From: Paraburkholderia aromaticivorans
Lineage (GTDB): Bacteria > Pseudomonadota > Gammaproteobacteria > Burkholderiales > Burkholderiaceae
Direction: 5' to 3'
Length of the DNA stretch: 64,000 bases
Assembly (NCBI RefSeq): GCF_012689525.1
Contig: NZ_CP051515.1
Location: 1,736,001-1,800,000 of the forward strand
Positions 43,297-52,364 of the stretch are shown here, piece after piece. Position 1 is the first letter of the stretch. Every line of letters begins with the position of its first letter. The notes below the pieces were generated by a model. The model did not search any database, was not told where the DNA came from, and saw nothing but the letters and a program-made list of their open reading frames with translations. The translations under genes and the position numbers were made by a program.

Positions 43297-44463
43297 ATGG
43301 AACCCACTAGCTCTAACATTGCTGCGCAAGAGGAACTCTCCACTACGCCTACGGGATTAGTACTGCAGCCTTTCGCGTTCTCAGTTGCTGTGTTTCTGGT
43401 TGTGCACGCCATAAGCCTCGGCGTATGGCGTCTGTTTGTTGACGAAAAACTGGCCATCTGGAGGTACTCCCCGCAGCCGTTCGGCATGTACCTGTTCTGG
43501 GGCATCCTGGTGCTCGTTTTCATCGGTTTCAACTTCGGTATGGCCGGGTTTTCCGCGTTCAAACAACCTGCGCGGGGCTGCATCGCCACACTTGTTACGG
43601 TTGGGCTGGCATTCCTCTTGCCGGGCGTACTCGTCTATGGCTATGGCGCATTGGATCCGACATTTACTTCAGTCGGCGGTGGCGGGTATGGTGCGGCCGG
43701 CCTTATCGTGCTGATCGGCTTTTATGGATTCGGCATACTGGCTACGGGCATGTCGGGATGGCCGTGGTCCGATAGCGGGGTGAGACCTGTAGCAGGCAGT
43801 GTTGCGCAACTTGCCAGCGGTTGTTGCCTCACGGGACTAGGTTATTTTTTGCTTATCTACCCCAACTTGACTACTACTTCTGCGCCTCATGCGACCCTGC
43901 TTAGCCTGCCAGTGGCGATAGGCTGGTTCTATTCCGTTATCGTCGCGTGGCTAACGACCTACCTCATTTTCGACAACTGGCCGTGGAGTATGCTGAAACG
44001 GAAAAGCCACACGGCGCTCGCAGCACTGGTCGGCAATTTTCTACTGGGGACAGCACTCTATGTAGGACACCTCACGCTGCTCAGATGGGTTCTCATTCCT
44101 TCCAGCGCTATTGAAAAACTCGGTGCAACGCTCCCAATCTGGCCCGCGCAGTTAGGTGTGTGGATTGCTTTCTGGCTGATCTTCTGGGCCAACGTTGCGG
44201 GCAATTGGCCGAACCGGTTCGGCATGTTGACGAATCGGGCAATACGCGCATCGATCTGCTGGGGCCTTGGTTTGATTTCCTTTGAAGTCTATACGCGATG
44301 GTTTGCCGTCTCGGTACTTCATGAAGCGGAAATTGTACCCGGCTTCGGTGGTGACCCGCTCACCTGGGTCGATCTACTTAACTACGTCATGCTGATTTAT
44401 GTCGTCTATTTCGAATTCTACGGTCTTTCCAAAAAGAAATCGGTGAATGGCTTATCTACTTGA
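43297..44463 (+). CDS. Polytopic membrane protein of unknown function
   Basis: A 388-residue integral membrane protein from the ATG at 43297 (43288 also possible). At least nine hydrophobic segments are visible, including AFSVAVFLVVHAISLGVWRL, MYLFWGILVLVFIGFNFGMA, TLVTVGLAFLLPGVLVYGYG, AAGLIVLIGFYGFGILATGM, IGWFYSVIVAWLTTYLIFDN and VWIAFWLIFWANVAGNW, plus conserved-looking FDNWPW and NWPNRFG turns. I do not recognise a family. It lies between the SDR and the butanediol-dehydrogenase-like gene on the same strand, so it may carry the pathway substrate or a product across the membrane. Confidence 0.7.
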   Translation: MEPTSSNIAAQEELSTTPTGLVLQPFAFSVAVFLVVHAISLGVWRLFVDEKLAIWRYSPQPFGMYLFWGILVLVFIGFNFGMAGFSAFKQPARGCIATLVTVGLAFLLPGVLVYGYGALDPTFTSVGGGGYGAAGLIVLIGFYGFGILATGMSGWPWSDSGVRPVAGSVAQLASGCCLTGLGYFLLIYPNLTTTSAPHATLLSLPVAIGWFYSVIVAWLTTYLIFDNWPWSMLKRKSHTALAALVGNFLLGTALYVGHLTLLRWVLIPSSAIEKLGATLPIWPAQLGVWIAFWLIFWANVAGNWPNRFGMLTNRAIRASICWGLGLISFEVYTRWFAVSVLHEAEIVPGFGGDPLTWVDLLNYVMLIYVVYFEFYGLSKKKSVNGLST

Positions 44464-44785
44464 ACGCAAAGACCGTCTCAGCGGCTCTGATAAAAGAGTC
44501 GAGCGGGTTCCAACCTTTCTTTATGACCGTATCGACCGAGAACGAAGTCATTGGATTGCTTGCTGCTGATTGACCCTGACCGTCTGCAATGTTTCGCATT
44601 TTCCGACGCATCCGTTTCCCCATCCGGGTTGACATTCCCCCTTCAGCAGGCCGTGTTTCAGGCTAGTCGAAAGGAAGGAAAGAAAGAATGGTCACCACCT
44701 TAGTAGCTGCCCACTGGTCCGCGGGCAAAGAGCGTTGCACTATGACGTGTGACGTGAATTCTGTATTTAACAGGAGTCGTTCACT
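44464..44785. other. Intergenic region upstream of the butanediol-dehydrogenase-type gene
   Basis: About 320 bp with no convincing gene. AACAGGAG before the ATG at 44786 is the ribosome site of the next gene. A promoter is likely but no clear -35/-10 or sigma-54 site was identified. Confidence 0.4.
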
Positions 44786-45835
44786 ATGAAAGCTGCTGTC
44801 TATTATGGCAATCGCCAAATCACAATTGACGATGTTCCAGAGCCATCGCCATCGAAAGGCGAAGTCAAGATCAAGGTCAGTCGAAACGGCATTTGCGGCA
44901 CCGACATCCACGAATACTACGACGGTCCAGTCCTGATTCCAAAGACCGAGCCCCATCCACTGACTGGCAGGACCTTGCCCATCGTGATCGGGCATGAGTT
45001 CTCCGGAACTGTCGTGGAAGTGGCGCCCGACGTGACCGGCATCAAGGAAGGGGATAACGTTGCGATCGAGCCGGTTATTCGCTGTGGCATGTGCAGGCCA
45101 TGTAGATCCGGCTTTTACAACGTGTGCAACTGTGTCGGCTTCCAGGGACTCTCGTCCGATGGTGGCATGGCGGAATATGCGGTCGTGCCGAGCCACATGG
45201 TTCACAAGCTTCCCGAGAGCGTTCCTGTCGAAATGGGCGCACTAGTCGAACCAATGGCGGTCGCCTACCACGCAGCCACCCTCGGGGACGTGACCGACCA
45301 GAGTCGAACGCTTATTTTCGGCGCGGGTCCAATTGGCATAGGTCTGTGGTTTGCTTTGCGCGGCATGGGCGTAACCGAGATCGACGTGGTAGAGCCATCG
45401 GTGACCCGTCGCAAAGCAATAGAAGGGCTAGGAGCGCGCACTATCGATCCGACGAGCATTGACGTGCCGGCCTTTATCGCGGATAGGACCAACGGTGAAG
45501 GAGTCGATGCGGCGTACGACGCCGCTGGCGTTCCGGCAGCAATCGCGTCCGCGTTGAAGTCGTTGGGCGAGCACCGGACTCTTGTGAGTGTTGCGATCTA
45601 CGACAAGCCGATGCTGACGCCATTGCTTGAGACCGTTATGCGTGAACGGCGCATACAGGGGACGCTCTGCTACACAGGCAAGGACTACAAGAGCGTGATC
45701 GACCTGATGGAGCGCGGACACTACAGGACCACGGGTTGGGTGGAAACCGTGGCGCTGGAGAACGTGCTCGCAGAAGGTTTCGAGGAGCTACGAGCCGGGC
45801 GGAAAATGAAGGTGTTGGTTGACCCAGCACAGTAG
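44786..45835 (+). CDS. 2,3-butanediol dehydrogenase-type zinc alcohol dehydrogenase
   Basis: A 349-residue medium-chain dehydrogenase. The catalytic zinc site is GICGTDIHEYYDGP (Cys near 37) with GHEFSGTVVEV (His-Glu near 69-70). The structural zinc cysteines are in IRCGMCRPCRSGFYNVC near 98-113. The substrate-binding ALVEPMAVAYHAA block near 155 and the cofactor motif LIFGAGPIGIGLWFALRGMG near 178 fit R,R-butanediol/acetoin dehydrogenases. AACAGGAG lies upstream of the ATG. It would interconvert 2,3-butanediol and acetoin or a similar diol and hydroxyketone, working with the SDR at 42.3 kb. Confidence 0.87.
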   Translation: MKAAVYYGNRQITIDDVPEPSPSKGEVKIKVSRNGICGTDIHEYYDGPVLIPKTEPHPLTGRTLPIVIGHEFSGTVVEVAPDVTGIKEGDNVAIEPVIRCGMCRPCRSGFYNVCNCVGFQGLSSDGGMAEYAVVPSHMVHKLPESVPVEMGALVEPMAVAYHAATLGDVTDQSRTLIFGAGPIGIGLWFALRGMGVTEIDVVEPSVTRRKAIEGLGARTIDPTSIDVPAFIADRTNGEGVDAAYDAAGVPAAIASALKSLGEHRTLVSVAIYDKPMLTPLLETVMRERRIQGTLCYTGKDYKSVIDLMERGHYRTTGWVETVALENVLAEGFEELRAGRKMKVLVDPAQ

Positions 45836-46018
45836 AACCTAGTCGCGGAAGGGCGGGTGAGTTAGCTTACGGAAGCGGCTTTGGCGCACCCGCCGCGCAA
45901 TGGACTCTGGTGCAAATGGAGACAATGAATGGGTTAGAGTCGTCGGAATTAAACGAACTGATGGTCGACGATAAGTAAGCTGGAAAGTCTGGACGAGCTG
46001 TTTAGTGGACGACCCTTA

Positions 46019-46120
46019 GATACCGTTGCGTCGGTTGTCTGGAATACCGTCCTGTCGGCTCAATAAGACATCCCATCTATAGAAAACAGTTCGTCAGTAC
46101 GGGCTATTTGCACCGGAGCC
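46019..46120 (+). repeat. Direct repeat, IS6-family right end (copy 2)
   Basis: This repeats 37731-37832 in the same orientation and ends, in reverse complement, GGCTCCGGTGCAAATAGCCC. Here no transposase body precedes it; the sequence left of 46019 is unrelated. The rest of the 45836-46160 gap shows no gene. Confidence 0.85.
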
Positions 46121-46160
46121 ATCCATATCAGGCATCCACAGGTCAAGAGTCGCGCCGCGC

Positions 46161-47012
46161 TTATGCCGCGTCTTCCGGGCGCACCCGATGACCGAACGCC
46201 CATTGCGCCAGATCGCGTTTCGTTCTGACGCCGAGCTTGGCAAACGCTCGCTGCACATACGACTCCGCGGAAGTCTGCCGCACGCCGAGAATCGTCGCCG
46301 TTTCCGGCACGGTGCAACCGGCAATGAGGTGCCTGCAACTCCCATACTCGCGCTTCGACAGACGGACGCCATCGCTTGCGATTCGTGCATCGAATAGCAC
46401 GAGTGGATCGGTCTCGCCGACAGTATTCGCCGTCCGTTTGACCGCCGCCGTCGACGCGTGCAACTGCAGCAGCGGAAACAGGAAGTCGCCGAGGTGCCGG
46501 AGATGGTTCAGTTCGGCGAGCGCGAACTGCGGCTCGTCATCGCGACGCACCACCGCCAGAGAATACTGCGCATGCCGGACACCTTTCGTCAGCACGCACT
46601 CGTGAGCGATCCCGCTCTTGTCGAAGATCAGCTCGCGAAACTCGCCAGCCGGCAGCGCACTGACGTCCCGCACGACGAGATGGGTCCCGGTAGTGCCGCG
46701 AATGCCGGCGAAAAGCGGGTCGCATGCCTGGAAACGCTCATAGTAGAGCGTCATCGTGTCGTCGACGATGTCCTGCCTGTCGTCGACGGCGCCGCTGCCG
46801 ATCCACTCGCAGCGGTAACCGAGCGGCGAGCCCGTGTCGGGACGCGAGCGCTCGACGTGCACGCAGTCGAGCGGAATCAGATCGTTCAGAAATAGCGCAA
46901 GGCCGTGCGCGAATTGCGGCAGCCCAACGGATTCGATGACATTGCCCAGCGCCTTGGTCGACACGTTGACGTGCCTACCAAGCTGATTGAAAGGGTCTAC
47001 ATTGAGCAGCAT
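46161..47012 (-). CDS. LuxR-family transcriptional regulator
   Basis: A 283-residue regulator from the ATG at 47012 (longer frames lack domain content). Residues 1-205 form a sensing domain with no recognised family (LPQFAHGLALFLNDLIPLDC near 30, TLYYERFQACDPLFAGIRGT near 85). The C-terminal LuxR-type helix-turn-helix is LSKREYGSCRHLIAGCTVPE followed by TATILGVRQTSAESYVQRAF and AKLGVRTKRDLAQW. No phospho-receiver domain is present. It reads leftward, downstream of and in the same direction as the CoA-transferase gene with a 237-bp gap, so it may control that cluster. Confidence 0.82.
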   Translation of the reverse strand: MLLNVDPFNQLGRHVNVSTKALGNVIESVGLPQFAHGLALFLNDLIPLDCVHVERSRPDTGSPLGYRCEWIGSGAVDDRQDIVDDTMTLYYERFQACDPLFAGIRGTTGTHLVVRDVSALPAGEFRELIFDKSGIAHECVLTKGVRHAQYSLAVVRRDDEPQFALAELNHLRHLGDFLFPLLQLHASTAAVKRTANTVGETDPLVLFDARIASDGVRLSKREYGSCRHLIAGCTVPETATILGVRQTSAESYVQRAFAKLGVRTKRDLAQWAFGHRVRPEDAA

Positions 47013-47249
47013 GGTGGTTCCGGTTTGCTTGATCCTCTTGCTAGTCCAGCGCAAAACTAGAAGCGCTACCGCATCGCCGATGGATCGGAGGACAACATGG
47101 AATGGGTGCACAGCGACCTCCGCCGTTTCAATTGCAATCGGAAACGGCGGAGACGGAATGGCATCCTTTGCTTGCAGGAAGCTGAACAACATCGACGGTA
47201 ACGCAGTCGCGCCCCTATCTGATTTCGCAGAAGTGCGGATCGTGCACCT

Positions 47250-48758
47250 TCACCGCGCCAGCCATTCGGGCTTGCTCGAACCCCGTGGCACGAGCACCGT
47301 CCTGAAGGACCCGGGAGTCTTCGACAAGACCACCTGGTCGGTCATGCCCTGATACGTGCCCAGCGGAGTCTCCGCCGTGAACAGATCGGGGGCGACGTAG
47401 GCATGCTCGTCGGAAGCTCCGGCGGTCGCGTTGGCATAGTCCCTGTCGAAGATGCCGAGCGAGAACAGCCACAGCACGGTTCGAGTCAGAGAAACGGTGA
47501 CTCGATAGCTGCCACCCTCGATTGCACGCCGGCGCAGTGCTGCGAGTACGCCGACCGTGCCGAGCCAGCCCACCACGTTGTCGACAATGGGGATGATCGG
47601 CGGCGATTTCGGACGCGCGAGCGTCCCTTCGACGGCGAATAGCCCCGAGACGGCCGCGCCGATTTCATCGAATCCCGGACGATACTTCCAGGGGCCCTTG
47701 GCGCCGTGAAGCAGGACACTGGCATGGATCAACCCAGGCTTCCTGCCGCAGAGCTCCTCGGCATCGAGACCATGGCGTTCCAGATAGCCCGGACGCTTGT
47801 TCGCGAAGAAGACATCAGCATCCTTCAGCAGAAGATCGAACTTCGCGCGATCCTCCTTCGAGTAATCCAGGATCGTCGAGCGCATCCCGACCTGAGTGTC
47901 CCACGCGAACGCCTCGATCTCGCTGTCGTCGTACGGTCGCCAGATGTTGAGGACATCGGCCCCGTGCAAAGCGAGGTCTCGCCCGATGGCCGCTCCGGCA
48001 ATCACGTGACCCATCCCAAGTGCGCGAATGCCGTCCAGCGGACTGGAGCCCTCTTTCCTGAAAGGGATCGGCTCGCTTTCGCCGATCTTGTCCACGTTGA
48101 TCAGCGACATTCTCGAGAGGACCTCGGTGTACTGAAGTTCCTTGCGAAATTCCTCGAACGTGCGCACCTTCGCGATGACAATCCCGGCGTCCGCCGCCGC
48201 ATTCTCCAGGTCGTCCGCGCGCCATTGCAGAATGGCGTTGCGCACGGCTTCCGGGCTGGAGTCGCACCGGAGCAGGCTGAGCTCGCGGGCAGCCAGCTTC
48301 GGGTAGATGTTCAGAGGCACGACGTGCCGTCCATCGCGGGTTTCGCGAAACAGATTCGTATCGACTTTGAGGGCCGGAGGACGTCCATTGATCGTCTCCC
48401 ATTTCAGATCGAAGAACCCGGCGAAGCGCCGCAACGCTTTACGAACGTCCACTTCGATGTCCTGTTCCTCGCCGCTCCGCAGTCGCCACAGCGCAGCGAC
48501 GCCGACGGCCTTGGCGGCCAGGGCGATCGCGGACAACGAGCCGAACCGGAAGAGCGCGGGAATGATCGGATCCCGGCCGTGGAAAGTGATCTTGCCACCA
48601 CTGTCCGCCGTCGATAACCCAACGTCTTTCAGTACGTCATTGAGCGCGCCGTGCAAGTCGATATCCGGGCTCTGAGCCGGACTCGCGAGCTTCGATTGAA
48701 TGATTCCGGTAAGCCGATCCGGTTCGCTTTCGAATGCAAGATTGGTCGAGTCTGTCAT
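47250..48758 (-). CDS. Family III CoA transferase, CaiB/BaiF-like
   Basis: A 502-residue CaiB/BaiF-type enzyme that moves CoA between carboxylic acids. The C-terminal half (residues about 240-480) holds the family core: PLDGIRALGMGHVIAGAAIG near 240, ALHGADVLNIWRP near 262, ILDYSKEDRAKFDLLLKDAD near 295, FFANKRPGYLERHGLDAEEL near 315 and PGFDEIGAAVSGLFAVEGT near 360, where the catalytic Asp lies. The N-terminal half resembles a second, shorter CaiB-like lobe. It is 91 bp downstream of a carnitine-dehydrogenase-like gene, which fits activation of a hydroxy- or keto-acid to its CoA ester. The acid is unknown. Confidence 0.84.
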   Translation of the reverse strand: MTDSTNLAFESEPDRLTGIIQSKLASPAQSPDIDLHGALNDVLKDVGLSTADSGGKITFHGRDPIIPALFRFGSLSAIALAAKAVGVAALWRLRSGEEQDIEVDVRKALRRFAGFFDLKWETINGRPPALKVDTNLFRETRDGRHVVPLNIYPKLAARELSLLRCDSSPEAVRNAILQWRADDLENAAADAGIVIAKVRTFEEFRKELQYTEVLSRMSLINVDKIGESEPIPFRKEGSSPLDGIRALGMGHVIAGAAIGRDLALHGADVLNIWRPYDDSEIEAFAWDTQVGMRSTILDYSKEDRAKFDLLLKDADVFFANKRPGYLERHGLDAEELCGRKPGLIHASVLLHGAKGPWKYRPGFDEIGAAVSGLFAVEGTLARPKSPPIIPIVDNVVGWLGTVGVLAALRRRAIEGGSYRVTVSLTRTVLWLFSLGIFDRDYANATAGASDEHAYVAPDLFTAETPLGTYQGMTDQVVLSKTPGSFRTVLVPRGSSKPEWLAR

Positions 48759-48849
48759 TTGAGGAATTGTTTTCGATAAGGGAGTGTCAACTGCCCGCGA
48801 TCAGTCCACGCGGGCCGCAGCCACGCGTGGAGTGGCCGCATCCGTACCT

Positions 48850-49797
48850 TTAACGCGCCTTTCCTTTGGTGCGCAGTTCGATGAGGCCGAGCAGCAGCTC
48901 GTCGCGCTCTGCCTCCAGCTCCGCGATGGAGCGCGATCCGACTTCGGCATGAACGCCGTCGATGAGCTTCTTCTGCACTTCCGGCGTCAGCTCGGGCGAG
49001 CCGAGATCTTTCCACCCAGCCGTCATCGGACCGGTGAACTGGTGGAAGAAGTGCTCGATGCCGCCTGGACCGCCGCCGAGGTGATTGAGCATCATGTTGC
49101 CCATCACGCCCCAGCGCAGGCCCGGCCCCCATGAGAGGGCGGTGTCGACGTCGGCGGCGCTCAGCACACCCTCTGCCACCAGGTAGTAGACCTCGCGCGC
49201 CACCGCGAACTGCAGACGGTTGGCGACGTGGCCCTGCAATTCCTTGTGGAGGCGCACCGCCTGTTTCCCGATCGACGTATAGAACTCCGTGGCGCGCCGG
49301 ATCGTCTCTTCTGAGGTCTTGGTCCCGCCGACGATCTCGACCAGCGGCATCAGGTGCGGCGGATTGAACGGATGGCCGACGACGCAGCGCTCGGGATGCA
49401 GCACGGCGCCCACCTGGATGTGGCTCATCGGCAGGGTCGACGTGCTCGACGCGATGATCACGTGGGAGGGCAGCAGCTCATCGAGCTGCCGATAGAGATC
49501 CTGCTTGAATTCGAGCCGTTCGGGGCCGTTTTCCTGGACGAGGTCTACATCCGCGAGCGCTTGTGCGAGCACGGGCGTAAACGTCAGGTTCGCTTGCGAC
49601 GCGCCGGGCGCAAGGCCCAATCTCTTGAGCGCCGGCCAGGCCGACTCCACGAACTCCTTGAGTTGGGCTTCGGCATTCGGTGCGATGTCCGTCGCAACGA
49701 CCTTCAACCCCCTGGCGAGAAACAGTGCGGTCCAGCTGGCACCGATCACGCCGGTGCCGATGACGGCGATGCGGCGAATGGGCGTGGTATCAGTCAT
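48850..49797 (-). CDS. 3-hydroxyacyl-CoA/L-carnitine dehydrogenase-family protein
   Basis: A 315-residue NAD-dependent dehydrogenase. The Rossmann motif is IAVIGTGVIGASWTALFLAR, followed by LVQENGPERLEFKQDLYRQL near 95 and IIASSTSTLPMSHIQ near 115. The catalytic His is in VVGHPFNPPHLMPLVEIVGG near 140, and the C-terminal helical domain follows (LQGHVANRLQFAVAREVYYL, GPGLRWGVMGNMMLNHLGGG). This arrangement fits L-carnitine dehydrogenase and the related lambda-crystallin/gulonate dehydrogenase group better than fatty-acid beta-oxidation enzymes. It is the second gene of a leftward set with the YWTD protein and the CoA transferase. Substrate: a 3-hydroxy acid, identity unknown. Confidence 0.85.
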   Translation of the reverse strand: MTDTTPIRRIAVIGTGVIGASWTALFLARGLKVVATDIAPNAEAQLKEFVESAWPALKRLGLAPGASQANLTFTPVLAQALADVDLVQENGPERLEFKQDLYRQLDELLPSHVIIASSTSTLPMSHIQVGAVLHPERCVVGHPFNPPHLMPLVEIVGGTKTSEETIRRATEFYTSIGKQAVRLHKELQGHVANRLQFAVAREVYYLVAEGVLSAADVDTALSWGPGLRWGVMGNMMLNHLGGGPGGIEHFFHQFTGPMTAGWKDLGSPELTPEVQKKLIDGVHAEVGSRSIAELEAERDELLLGLIELRTKGKAR

Positions 49798-49818
49798 GTC
49801 ATGTCTCCAATGCGTGGG

Positions 49819-50733
49819 TCAGACTTCGGCATAGGCGATGCCGGTGAGGTTGCCTTGCGCGAAGAGGAAGTTGCGCTGGTTCTTGCCATCGAGATCGGCG
49901 GAATAGACGGAGCCGCCCAGGTCCGTGACGAACATCCGATTACCGGGAATGTCGAGTGCGATGCCGATTCCCTCCATCAGGTGCGTAACGAGGATTTCAG
50001 ACGTGGCCGTTCCATCGATCGGTGTTCGATTGACGGTGTTGCCGCGCGGAGGATCGCCGCGGTCGGTCCAGTAGAGGACACGCTTCGCGAGGTCGATCTC
50101 AAGGTCGATGGGCTCCGGCAACCGGTCGAACAGCACTTCGATGTCGGAGCGGTTTGTCGGGCCTTCGCCCTGCGGGATGTCGATATTGGCGCGGAAGATG
50201 CGGCCCAGGCCGGCGTTGTCTGGGCCTTTCTGCGTCCAGTAGAGCTTGCCGTGCTTCGGATCGATCGTGACTCCAACGCACCAACGAGTCTGGTCGAGCC
50301 GGTCCTTGTCGTCATGCCCAGTTGCGACCAGCGTTTCGACCTCAGAGCCGTCGAGGTTAGCGCGCATCACGCGCATACCCTCGCGGTCGCACCAATAGAG
50401 TTTGCCGCCCGCCTTGTCGAGATGAATCTGCTTGGGTGTATGCGTGATGCCTTGCGGGACGATAACCACGCGGTTCTTCCCGTCGAGGTCGGCACGCTCG
50501 ATCGAGCCGTCGTGGAGGCCGATCGAACCCATGTTGGTCCAATAGATTTGACCGGCATCCACGTCCACGACGATGCCGTCAGGGAGGCGGCAATCCGCGA
50601 CGATTGTCTTGAGGTCGGATCCGTCGGGATTGATCGAGTGAATGCGGCCACCGCTCAATTCGAGGAAAAACAATCGGCCGGAGCGGGTCGCGCCCGCGGA
50701 AAGATTCGTTCCGCTGATTCGGGGTAACGTCAT
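49819..50733 (-). CDS. YWTD-type beta-propeller protein
   Basis: A 304-residue protein built of LDL-receptor YWTD-like blades. Tyr-Trp-rich repeats are visible as IYWTNMGSIG near 65, LYWCDREGMRV near 115, LYWTQKGPDN near 165 and LYWTDRGDPP near 225, each spaced about 50 residues and preceded by Asp-Gly turns such as NPDGSDLKTI and NLDGSEVETL. No signal peptide is evident, so it may be cytoplasmic, like SMP-30-type lactonases that share the fold. It is the first gene of the leftward set, 21 bp before the carnitine-dehydrogenase-like gene. A sugar-lactonase role is possible but not shown. Confidence 0.82.
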   Translation of the reverse strand: MTLPRISGTNLSAGATRSGRLFFLELSGGRIHSINPDGSDLKTIVADCRLPDGIVVDVDAGQIYWTNMGSIGLHDGSIERADLDGKNRVVIVPQGITHTPKQIHLDKAGGKLYWCDREGMRVMRANLDGSEVETLVATGHDDKDRLDQTRWCVGVTIDPKHGKLYWTQKGPDNAGLGRIFRANIDIPQGEGPTNRSDIEVLFDRLPEPIDLEIDLAKRVLYWTDRGDPPRGNTVNRTPIDGTATSEILVTHLMEGIGIALDIPGNRMFVTDLGGSVYSADLDGKNQRNFLFAQGNLTGIAYAEV

Positions 50734-51152
50734 CGTGTGTCCTTTCGGGTCATTGCCATTGGAAGAGAGACTGAATGTCGAGCGCGACTGGGTACCGCCG
50801 GGTAGCGATCTCGTCGATCATTGCCGCTGGCTTTCCGATCCCTTCGCGATCGGAATCGGATGCCGTGAATTGCCCGGGAGGACGTTCATCCGGCCCGCGA
50901 CCACATCGAGGTCCGCAGTGCAATCACCACGCCGTGGTATCTGAATCGAACGGTTTATGGTGCTAATTTTCTGATGGTAGTTGGCGGGGCGAAGGGCGGC
51001 TATTACATAAAGCTGGAATACGCCTCGTGTCCCGTACTCGTTAGAGGCATGTCGTTGCGTGAATGACTGTTTGACCTTTGATGCTATGGAAAGAGTCGGC
51101 GACGGTCGACATCGCGAGGTTTTCATGGGTCGCTTTACCCTCAACCGAGGCC
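50734..51152. other. Intergenic region upstream of the YWTD gene
   Basis: About 420 bp with no convincing gene. It should contain the leftward promoter of the YWTD/dehydrogenase/CoA-transferase set. The right end merges into an IS110 remnant. Confidence 0.4.
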
Positions 51153-51375
51153 CGCGAACGGCCGCCCAATACAGAATCCCAGCAAACTCTGTCGGCCTTG
51201 CACCGGGTACGTGAGTCACTCGTGCGCGATCGGGTGAAGACAAGCAACCAGATGCATGGCTTCCTGCTGGAGTTCGGTAATAGCCTGCCAGTTGGCCGGG
51301 CCGTCATCACGCACCTTTCCACAATGCTGGCCGAACACACGCTGCCACCGCGGCTGGTCGTGACGGTGTCGTCAC
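51153..51375 (+). pseudogene. IS110-family transposase fragment
   Basis: The frame encodes SQQTLSALHRVRESLVRDRV followed by KTSNQMHGFLLEFG and RAVITHLSTMLAEHTLPPRL, the middle part of IS110-type (DEDD) transposases. Both ends of the gene are absent. It runs directly into an MFS transporter fragment, which marks a rearrangement junction near 51375-51385. Confidence 0.7.
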
Positions 51376-51384
51376 CATACTGCT

Positions 51385-51739
51385 TGCGATCCGCCATCTG
51401 ACGCGCACACCAGCACCACTGATCAGTCTCGCCACGTTTCGTGTTCGCACGTTCGCTGCCGCAATGGGTGGCGGGTCCATCTATCGTGTGTCGATCAGCG
51501 CGGTGCCGTTTCTGCTTTCGGCTGGCCAGTTGACGGTGGCATTCGGCGTCGCCGCCGGTGCTATCGCTCTGCGCGCCTCCGAGTGGCTACTGCACTCAAG
51601 CGCCGGAGAAAACCCGCAGAGCGCATTTCATCTGGCTTTTGTTTTGATCGCCGCGCTGGGGGCGCTCGGGTTGATCGATCTCGTTGCATTGCCACGTGGC
51701 GCAGGCGCGCACGTAAGCGGACATCGCTCCGGGCGATGA
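51385..51739 (+). pseudogene. MFS transporter fragment with internal deletion
   Basis: The translation LLAIRHLTRTPAPLISLATF, then AAAMGGGSIYRVSISAVPFL, is the middle part of a DHA-type MFS drug or multi-substrate transporter. It then jumps at SAGQLTVAFGVAAGAIALRA to what looks like the last membrane helices (FHLAFVLIAALGALGLIDLV). The N-terminal half is missing because the IS110 fragment abuts it, and part of the C-terminal half is deleted. Not functional. Confidence 0.6.
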
Positions 51740-51936
51740 GGCCAACGCCCCCGACCCCTGATACCGCATCGGTATCGGATCGTCAAAAAACGGTATTGGA
51801 CCTCGTTGTCGATGTGGCTGCATCCTGCATCGAATAGAACGAGGCAGTGAGCCGCGCGCCGGCTGACCCGGCTGAGGCACCCGGCGAGCACGCATGAAGC
51901 GTAGCCGCCGGGGGACAAACCCATCAGGAGACAGGT

Positions 51937-52352
51937 ATGTACGGCTCAACCCCCGCGCAAGCGCTGCCGCTGTCGGACGCAATCGCAGTGCGTCGAACAC
52001 GTTCACGCTTCGGGATTCTTGCGCTGCTAGCAACTATGTCGACTCCACTGCTGCGGTGATCGCGATTCTCTGCGTCGCGTATTTTGCGCAGGGGATGTCC
52101 GCTCTGGCCTGGATGATTGTGTCCGATATCGCGCCCAAGGGACTGCTCGGCCTGAGCGGGGGACTCTTCAATCCGTTCGCCAATGCCGCGGGCATCGTTA
52201 CTCCGTTCATGATCGGTCTGATCGTCAACGCAACCGGCTCGTTCGTGTATGCGATGGTGTTCATCTCGGGCGTCACGCTGGTGGGTGCGCTGTCGTACAT
52301 CTTCGTGGTCGGTGACATTCGACGTATCGAACTCAAAGACGTCATTGTTTAA
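51937..52352 (+). pseudogene. Hexuronate/sugar-acid type MFS transporter with large internal deletion
   Basis: A good start (AGGAGACAGGT then ATG at 51937) opens the typical cytoplasmic N-terminus ending RFGILALLATM. Within about 20 codons the frame breaks and, in another frame, the last three helices appear: AVIAILCVAYFAQGMSALAW, IVSDIAPKGLLGLSGGLFNP and GIVTPFMIGLIVNATGSFVY, ending VVGDIRRIELKD. This is the two ends of one galactarate/hexuronate-type MFS gene with about ten helices deleted. It directly precedes the SDR gene by 12 bp, so it was the transporter of that catabolic operon. Confidence 0.75.
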
Positions 52353-52364
52353 GGACATGAAGAG

